Source: Gremmenia infestans (lineage: Eukaryota > Ascomycota > Leotiomycetes > Helotiales > Hamatocanthoscyphaceae). From it: a stretch of DNA of 64,000 nt. The notes beneath the pieces were generated by a model that was given only the letters and a program-made list of their open reading frames with translations, had not been told where the DNA came from and searched no databases. The position numbers and the translations under genes are program-made. How positions within the stretch are numbered: position 1 is the first letter of the stretch; each line of letters begins with the position of its first letter. The DNA is taken from positions 186,001 through 250,000 of the forward strand of contig JAFEVB010000025.1 in NCBI GenBank assembly GCA_032629725.1. The letters run 5' to 3'. Below, piece after piece: positions 56,741 through 64,000 of the stretch.

Positions 56741-58151
56741 ATGAGCATGAGCACCCCCGACCCGAATTCCACTCCTACGGCAATCCCAAGCTCCGCATCA
56801 AACGCCCCGGGCCCTCAAAAACGCAAGAACAAAAATCTCAATCTATGGCAACAGAGCCCGCTTCCAGGACTGACGCCGAAATCCGTATCGCCGTCCCCCG
56901 AATCTGAGTCTCAAGCTCCGCCGAAAAAACGGTTGAAATCGCAAGGATTAGCAGATACGAAAGAGAAAGGAAAAGGAAAAGAGAAAGAGAAAGGGAAAGG
57001 GAAAGATACGACGAAGGGGACAGGTACAGCGAAAGAGAAAGGTATAGTGAAGAAATATGTATATGAGCCGAAACTTGAGTATGCGGGACCGCCGGCTTAT
57101 CTGACAGATCCGCGGAGGAATGATGTGTTTGCGAGGAGGGCGGGGGATTTGGTTGTTGATGCGGAGGGGGGTTTTATGATTGAGGGGGGGATGGGGACGG
57201 GGATGGGGACTGGAATGGGTATGGGAATGGGTATGGAGATGGAAACTGGAATAGGTATGGGTATGGGTATGAGTACGGGGTTGGGAACTGGGATGGGAAC
57301 AGGTATGGGGATGGGGATGAGGATGGGGACAGAGATGGAAAGGGTGGAGGAGTGGTATGGAGGGGTTGAAAGAGGAGGTGTAGAAGTGTCTAAAGGAAAA
57401 GGAAAGAAAAGAGACAGAGGCAGACCGAGAGGCAGACCCAGAGGTAGCAGAGGCAGAACAGGGGGAGGGAGAGGGAGAGGGAAGGAAAAACAGGATTTGA
57501 GGGAGGATGGACAGGGAAGGGGACGGGGACGGGGGCGGGGGCGGGGGCGGGGAAATACAGCTGGAGAAGGAAAGAAAAATGGAAAGCGGGGACAGAATGA
57601 GAGGGTAGAGTGAGTTCCTCATTCTTTCATTCATTGGATGCGCGGAATGAAAGGTGGGAAGTGCAGTGTGAATTACTTACTGACTGACTGGATCGATAAC
57701 TAGGAATCCTTCACCACCCAACTCTGTACTTTCTGTGCAGACCAGATACATAATTCCACATCCAAGTCCAGAACCAGCACCAACGCTTTGGGTCCCGAGA
57801 AGTCCAACATCATGGCCAATTCCTGAACCGGGGCTAATACACAGAGGCACGAATACATCGCCTGGTCTCGCTGTAAATCAGTCGGTGCAGAAAATCATTC
57901 GCCGGAAAGTGCGTTCTGACGGGGATACAGGGTCCATGGAGCTAGTGGAAACGAAGTGGAGAATGGGGGATCGGAAAGTGGCGTCGGAGGCGGATTTGGA
58001 GGAGGAAAAGGTTGGGTTTAGGGAGGAGAGGGGGAAGAGGTGGAGGGGGTATGAGGATGTTATGAGTTGGCGTGGAGGTGGAGTAAAGCCGGTGATTAGT
58101 TATGAGAGGACGACGAGGAATAAGGATGTTGGGACGCAGACTGAGGAGTGA
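56741..58151 (+). CDS. AT-hook low-complexity nuclear-type protein
   Basis: Two exons (56741-57609, 57704-58151) give 438 aa. The 94 nt intron (GTGAGT...ACTAG) keeps phase. I start at MSMSTPDPNSTP (56741), because the residues before it are leader-like and hydrophobic. Features in order: a Ser/Pro-rich start with a KRKNK basic patch; a Lys/Gly/Glu run (~75-100); a compact segment VKKYVYEPKLEYAGPPAYLTDPRRNDVFARRAGDLVVD; a Met/Gly repeat tract (~150-200, MGTGMGMGM type); an AT-hook region (~217-250) with two RGRPRGRP motifs; an Arg/Gly tract; then a less biased second exon. AT-hooks bind the minor groove of AT-rich DNA, so a chromatin role is likely. No enzymatic domain is present. The gene is convergent with the deoxyhypusine synthase gene. 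Confidence 0.78.
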
Positions 58152-58344
58152 TGCGCATGAGAAGGTGTGGTATTCGAATTGGCGGGGTTGAATTGTCTTA
58201 TTATACTTATACTTACGCATGTTGGGAGGAATGGGGTACTTGCTTGCTTTGGGTATACATTAACATGGAGGTGGAAGTGGAGGATGTATTACACTAGGTA
58301 TTTCTTTTCGTCCGTCCTTTATTTTATTTGACAGCCAGAGGTGT

Positions 58345-59849
58345 TTATGCTGTACTTTCACTGTCTGTGGATTTCAAGTTCTCCTCGCTCTTATCGCTAC
58401 ATGCGTCTTTGGCGAATGTAGCTGCGACGATAAGGGGGAAGCATGCTGTGGCTTCAACGTATACCTGTCTCTATTAGTCCTTGCTCGAAATACTAGAACG
58501 AAAAATAAACACAAATCCACTGCTCGAGGATGCGAACATGGGATGAGAAAAGGGAAAGAAAAAAAGAGGAAAATAAAAGAAATACCTTGACACTATCAGC
58601 CCCCACCTTAATCTTCCCCCAACTAACCGCCTCATCCGGCCTCGCGCCCGCATCACTCCCATCAAACTCCTGCGCCGTATTAATATAAACGGCACTCTCG
58701 GCGCCATTCCGCATCAGACACGCATTGGCAATGTGATGCTTAACGACGCCGCCACCCAGGATCACCATGCCGGCGCGTTTGGCGCGCACGGCCATGGTGT
58801 TGATCTTGCGGATGTCCTCGACGATGTCGATTTTCAGCTGTATCGGCGAGGTCTTGAAGGTGTGGAAGTAGAGCATGTCGCCGAGCGAGCCGTCGGTGAG
58901 CGCGGGGCAGAAGATGGGAATTTTGTTGACGTGCGCCCAGTAGAGGACGCTGCGCTCGTCGTTGATTTCGGCTCCGAGGCGGTCGATGATCTTGGAGGGC
59001 GTCCAGTTGATCTCTTCGACTTCCGGATTTTCGGATGCTGCCTTCTTGCTAGCTTCCTGTTCCGCGAGCATGGTATCGAGGATGGGCACGATCCAGTCTT
59101 CGAAGAGGCAGTAGTTGTTGTTGGGGACTATGAGGTTGCCGATGCGGTTCATGCCTTTGGCGCGGAGGGTGGCGCCGGGCGTCGAGAAGGAGCCCATGTA
59201 GGTGTCGCCGAGGCATTTTATGAGGTCTTCTTCGATGCCGCCGGCTGTTGTTACGATAGCGGAGATGTGCGAGTGTTGGGCTAGGTAGCGCAGGGTGCCG
59301 CGTAGACCGGAGGATATGAGGTTGCTGGTATAGCCGAGGAAGATGGTGGTTTTGGCGGAGGTTTCTGGGTCTCTCCATGCGCGCTGGGGGTGGTTAGTTG
59401 GCAGATCGTGATCTGGATGTGGGGGTAGAGGAGAATAAGGGAGGGGTTTGTGTGTAGCTGGGGGGAAAAGGGGAGGGGGGCTCATGTGATGAAGTGAAGA
59501 ACTAAGGGGTACGAATGAAAAGATGATTGGGGAGTTCTTGGTGAGTCCTGATATGGAAATAGGAGGTCGATGAGAATTTACAGATCGAAAAGGCAGTATA
59601 GGGGAAGTGGTTTAGGCGGAAGAAATGGAAACTTACCATTTCATTAATTATCCTCACAGCCTCGCCAATAGAACTTGCTTGAAATCCCATATTGTTCATT
59701 CCACTCATCAAATCATCAACTGTGATAGCTCTACCGGCAAATTTGTTGAAATCCAGCTCCTCCACCTTTTGAGAGCCGGCTGGCATTTCCCCTGATTGCA
59801 CCAGCACGGCATCCGTGACGGATGACGGAACACCTGTATTGGAAGACAT
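58345..59849 (-). CDS. DYS1: Deoxyhypusine synthase
   Basis: Three exons (59849-59637, 59383-58586, 58464-58345) give 376 aa, all phase 0. Introns are 253 and 121 nt. The enzyme transfers the aminobutyl group of spermidine to a lysine of eIF5A, NAD-dependently, the first step of hypusine formation in the cytosol. Diagnostic segments are [72 protein letters not shown] and [27 protein letters not shown]. The active-site lysine equivalent to human Lys329 is K328 (SWGKI). The start at 59849 ([10 protein letters not shown]) gives a normal family length. The C-terminal exon ([22 protein letters not shown]) is complete. It is divergent from the Snt1-like gene, with a ~1 kb shared region. Confidence 0.97.
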
Positions 59850-60957
59850 GATGATTCTATTAAGCAATACAAATGGATGGAAAGGATCCAAAGATAAAAG
59901 CAACTCCAAAGTGGAGCAATAAGTATTTTCTTTCCACTTGAATCAACTCTTCAGCTGGAGAAGAAAAACGTGACCTCGGGTTTTAGTCGCAGCAATTCAT
60001 GCTGCCAACCCCGCAGCGCAAGTGACAGGAAATATGTTCCTTGGGTACAATATTTCCTCAGAGTACGTGAGTGAGCGATTCTCCTTGTAGATTAAATGAA
60101 AATCAGTCGACGCCGGTGGACAATGTTTGAGAGCTCCAGTGCTCGGTCCTGGAAAGATGAAGTTATGGTAGAGGCGCAGAGGCTATTTTGGTTTAGTTGG
60201 ATGTTGATGTCTTGTGCCCTTACAATAGTTAATTTCGAAATCGTCGACAACTTTCCTGAAACTTTCCAACTGTTTTGGTGGTTGTCATAAGATTCACGAT
60301 GTTTTGTGAAGGGTTTTATATCGCTCGCTTGAGCTTCTTCTCAGTCATCGACGTCTACCACGTGATAATAATAAGTGGAAATCATTCAGAACAGCCGCGT
60401 GCTGCAGGCGCAAGCGCAGACGAACCCAGGTGAGGCGTCAAATCCTTGTTTGAGTTTAACTTTATGCGCTGGGGATGACGCTAGCTAAAATAGGCTTAGC
60501 TCATTGGACTTCGAGATCCATCTGGTCTTGCTGCCAGCCCTTCTCGTCAACAGGGGATGAGCCTCATCTCACCCTTCTTCAACCCTCACAACTTTAACAA
60601 CTCTACGAAATCCTCATCCGCGTAGTCCACAGTATACAAACCCATCCACCCTCGATTGGAACCATACATACCTGGCGTACACTGCTTTGGAATACATGCT
60701 TGCCTGCAGGATTTTACAAGATCACTCCGCATGCAAGTCTAGCGCTCTAATTGCTGCCTCCACACCGACTACGGCTACTCGCAAAGCATCTTAGACTCTG
60801 TTGGGACACTGTTCATCGACAAACTCTTCCCAGACCTTGTATTGGCATCGAGTCAATCATTGCTGGCTCGCTGTTGATCTGGGGCCGTTGCCCAACATCA
60901 TGAATGTCAGTCCACTCCCCCTCTTCCCCTGTCTCAATCTGACATCCATCTCCTCAG
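59850..60957. promoter_or_regulatory. Divergent promoter region, deoxyhypusine synthase / Snt1-like gene
   Basis: About 1.1 kb between divergent housekeeping genes. From about 60550 the sequence is CT/CA-rich, as in fungal leaders, and probably includes an unresolved 5' exon or leader intron of the gene on the right. No independent gene is seen. Confidence 0.4.
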
Positions 60958-63900
60958 GTCGTCGCGAAACCAAGCATATGACTCAGGCGAGTCTCGACGC
61001 TCCCCTCGAGATCGATCCCCCGCCCGATACAATGACTCCCGCGATCCAGATCAATACAGAGACCGTGGAGGACCCATGCGTGGTGAGAGGCGCAGATCCA
61101 TCCCCGATGCCAGGTCAAACCACGGCGCATTTGCATCAAATAGAGATGTCTTCAGAGAACCCATCGGCCGCGATTCTCGAGACTTTTCATCCCGTGAACC
61201 TCCAAGAGGCCCGAAAGAACTGATTGATGCCCCCACTGGCCCGCGTGCGTCGAATTATACCCCAAATTTTCGAGCCGACTTTCGAGGTGGTCGCGGCCGT
61301 GGTCGAGGAGGACGAGGAGGCTGGCGTGATGATAGTCGGGATAGAAGCCGAGATCTTGATCGCGATTTCAATAGGGATAGGGATAGGAGAGATGATAGAC
61401 CGCCACCTTTTCGAGAATCTGATCGAGGCCGAGATCGAGATAGACGGGACTGGGATAGTCGCGATAATCGTATCAATTTTCAAGGCCGAAGGCCTTCTTC
61501 CCCACAAGGCAGAGGACGCTCACCAAACTATGGACCTCGAGATGGGCCTCGCGACAGTAGGGATGGCCCTTTAAACCTAGATCTGGATCGGACTCGTCGA
61601 GATTCTCGCGACGCTCCACTGTCTGCTGTGTCTCCATCTGCAGACTCACTTCAACCCTTTGGACTTGGAAGAGGCTACAGGGGACGGGGTGGACGTGGGG
61701 CGCGCGGAAGAGGGGGGTTTTACGACGATTATAACAGACCACAATCTGTTCGGAGTCGTTCACCAGAACCAGGTTGGGCTCGGCGTACTCAACCATCCGC
61801 TACACCACCCCCTCAAGTTCCGGCTTTTGGTTCTACCTCTATTACTGCTGCTAGTAGTTCTCTTCCTCCCTCGGTACCAACGGCACCACGTTCCCACACT
61901 ACACCAAGGTCACACATTCCTCAACCCCGCCCATCATCGTATATTCCCAACGTTGGGAGTAATCCAGCTTCATCAAAATGGGCCAAGCCTTCGTCACCCA
62001 AACCGGAGGATAAGCGCAATGGAGAGGTCCAAGAAGAACGAAGTGCCGCTAGTCCACGACATATCTCATCTCGTGGGAGTATCGGGTCTCGAGAAGATGT
62101 TTCCGTTGGGGAGAGGTCTCCTAAGGAGAGTGTCCCAAAAATTCAGATCCCGCAAGGGATAAATACGATTCTTTCGAATTTTGATAATGCAGACAAGGAT
62201 ATCAGTCCGACTACAGTGGATCCATCAGTACAACACCCTCCGTTACAGGTACCAAAACAGCCTCGCAAACGTCACGCTATTGTCGCAAAGCATCGTGCTA
62301 GGATCCCATCACCTGCCATGTACATGTCAGACGATGATGAGGACTCCCAAGATGAATTGGATGACAATTATTTCGAGGAAGAGATCGCAGCCATTGAAGA
62401 ACAAATTGCTCAAGCAGAGGAACAAAATCCACTGAACCCATCACCCGAGCTCGACCTTATTGATACTACTATTGTTAAACCATTCATGATATCAATTGAC
62501 GGTATTATTACGTCCAATCCTATTATTTCTGTCGAACCTTGCGTAGCTCCAGTCATAGAGCAGAAGCCTCCCACTCAACCTCTTCTGTTGGCCCCAGAGC
62601 CAGCTATCAAACACAAAAGCCCTCCCACGACGCCACTCATAGAAGCAAAACCTATCTCAGACTCACAAATTGATGGGAAAGCTATATCTCAGTCAGAGGT
62701 CCAGACATCCGCAAATGTAGGCCCAACCGTCAATGGCCTTTCAGCTCAAAGCACAGCATCTATTGTCGCACCTACATCTCCGGATGATAACAAAAGAATT
62801 ACGGACCGGCGCCCTGAAGCCACGAGGCCAAGGATATCTCCGCCGCCCATAAACACTGCCAAAGCTACAACAAATGGCAAACCCGGACGGCAAAAGCCAT
62901 TAATGGAGCAACTTGACGAGAATGAAGACGAGCAGAGCACCCGAGAAAGCGAGGAAGCTATTCGATTTGCCCAGTCTCGTGCTGAAGGGTCTACTTCGCA
63001 GCCAGTTCTTATGGGAGTACTCAATGGGAGACCCAATCAAATGATGGACCGACTCAATGGGAACGACTCAAGCGCTCGCGAGTCAGGGAATGACAAACAA
63101 GCCATCGGATCTCCCCAGCCACTAGCCAATGTCAGCGCTAGTAGACAAAATGCTATGATGGACCAACGCGACGAACCTGTGGAGAGTGATGAACAGCGGA
63201 ATGCACGAGAGAGAGAAGATGAGCTTGAGGCTTTGCGTTGGGCAGCTATCCGCTCTGTCAAATCTGTACCAAGCGGGAGAGCCGCTATGTACAAAGGCGG
63301 TCTCGATCAAGTCGACCTAGGTGGTAACGATCCCGCGAGACATACCCAACAAGAACTGGAAGCTGTGCGCAAGATGATGAAAACACCCCCAGTGTCCAGT
63401 CTGCACAAATTCAATTGTGGATCATGTTGGGATGACAGAGGTTTCCTGGAATCTCTTGAATTGCGAGATCCTGTCACCGAAGAACGGATCCGTAAGCATT
63501 TGAGGGAGCAGGCTGCCAAGAGAAGGACAGACCAAGAAGATGAACGCCGTGCATGGGCACAACGCTACCGAAGTTATCGAGAATGGACAGACTTCTCCTC
63601 GGATCCAGCTACAGTTAGAAGCCGCGAAGCTTTCGCGGAGTCTCGGACAAGAGCCGCCGCAGAAGCCGCCGCTCCCTCGGCTTCCGTTTCTGCTTCTAAC
63701 TCGAAACCTGAAGGCCGTCGGACTGGGAGTAGATTCGCAACGGAGCGTGATTTTGAGCGAGTCTTGCGCGAGTCCGAGCAAGAAGCCAAAGAGAAGAAAG
63801 ACCAGGATGAACGAACCGCTCGTGCAGAAACTGCGAGTGCGAAGGAAGCGACTATTCCCGATATGTGTTGGGACAATGAAGAGTGGCAATCCAAAATTTT

Positions 63901-64000
63901 CGAAGACAGAACTCACGCAGTCTCTTTCGAGAGATCCTTCGCTGTGCTTGAGTACGGAGAACCAATTGATAATTTCACCGAAGAAGAGGCAGCAACCTTT
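60958..64000 (+). CDS. Snt1/NCoR-like SANT-domain protein, partial (runs off right edge)
   Basis: A single frame is open from 60878 to the window end (last codon 63998-64000) with no stop, over 1,000 codons. The 5' end is unresolved: a good acceptor (CTCAG) ends at 60957, and the first in-frame ATG is at 61076. The N-terminal third is Arg/Asp/Ser-rich (RDRSRD..., RGGRGRGRGGRGG) and disordered. The middle has Pro/Ser-rich text and an acidic helix (ELDDNYFEEEIAAIEEQIAQAEEQ). The C-terminal visible part is charged and helical, with FNCGSCWDDRGF and then IPDMCWDNEEW...EPIDNFTEEEAATF. This last segment matches what precedes and starts the first SANT domain of Snt1/NCoR-type corepressor scaffolds (fungal Set3C). 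The SANT domain itself lies outside, so the family call is probable only. Confidence 0.7.

Noticed and set aside
56948..57634. Minus-strand His/Thr/Ser/Pro-repeat frame of 228 codons
   Set aside because: It is the reverse complement of the Met/Gly and Arg/Gly repeat tracts of the AT-hook gene.
58733..59284. Plus-strand 183-codon frame opposite deoxyhypusine synthase
   Set aside because: It is antisense to highly conserved coding sequence with no start context or family match.

Overview
This is genomic DNA from a filamentous ascomycete (Pezizomycotina; a leotiomycete is my best guess, not proven). The evidence is fungal-type genes with many 45-120 nt introns (GTRNGT donors, CTAAC/CTGAC-like branch sites, YAG acceptors), two Zn2Cys6 regulators, a DUF6594 protein, an extracellular serine-rich cupredoxin, and AT-rich, transposon-scarred stretches between GC-balanced gene islands. 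Gene models were spliced by hand by requiring consensus splice sites and reading-phase agreement. Most protein-coding calls satisfy both; the exceptions are marked.

Layout. Positions 1-16.7 kb form a gene island: the 3' end of a fungal-specific transcription factor, a small NAD(P)-binding oxidoreductase, a complete Zn2Cys6 regulator divergent from a 2OG-Fe(II) dioxygenase (with a foldback element between them), an orphan 734-aa protein with a mitochondrial-type presequence, an SDR reductase, a secreted alpha/beta hydrolase, an N-terminally anchored protein resembling those annotated 'modin', and a six-exon DUF6594 membrane protein. Positions 16.7-22.3 kb are gene-poor, with minisatellites and degenerate coding traces. 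Positions 22.3-24.6 kb hold a tetraspan membrane protein and a GPI-type cupredoxin. Positions 24.6-38 kb are AT-rich and transposon-scarred: a Fig1-like gene whose frame does not close, an APH-type kinase-like gene, a long terminal-inverted-repeat element split by a solo LTR with a perfect target duplication, a second solo LTR, two probable pseudogenes and a possible tiny Cys-rich gene.

Positions 40-64 kb are a conserved housekeeping island: an RRM+R3H RNA-binding protein (Pin4/Cip-like), heat shock factor Hsf1, the spliceosomal cyclophilin Cwc27, two low-complexity nuclear-type proteins (one with AT-hooks), deoxyhypusine synthase, and a large disordered protein that runs off the right edge just as an Snt1/NCoR-like SANT region begins. 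A second long-TIR element lies at 51.6-52.2 kb.

Functional links. The left end could be a small metabolic neighbourhood (regulator, 2OG oxygenase, reductases), but no backbone biosynthetic gene is present. I found no convincing wholly new system. The most notable items are the nested transposon with intact target duplications, the RIP-like TIR element, the orphan mitochondrial-type protein, the two disordered proteins between cwc27 and the deoxyhypusine synthase gene, and several broken genes.
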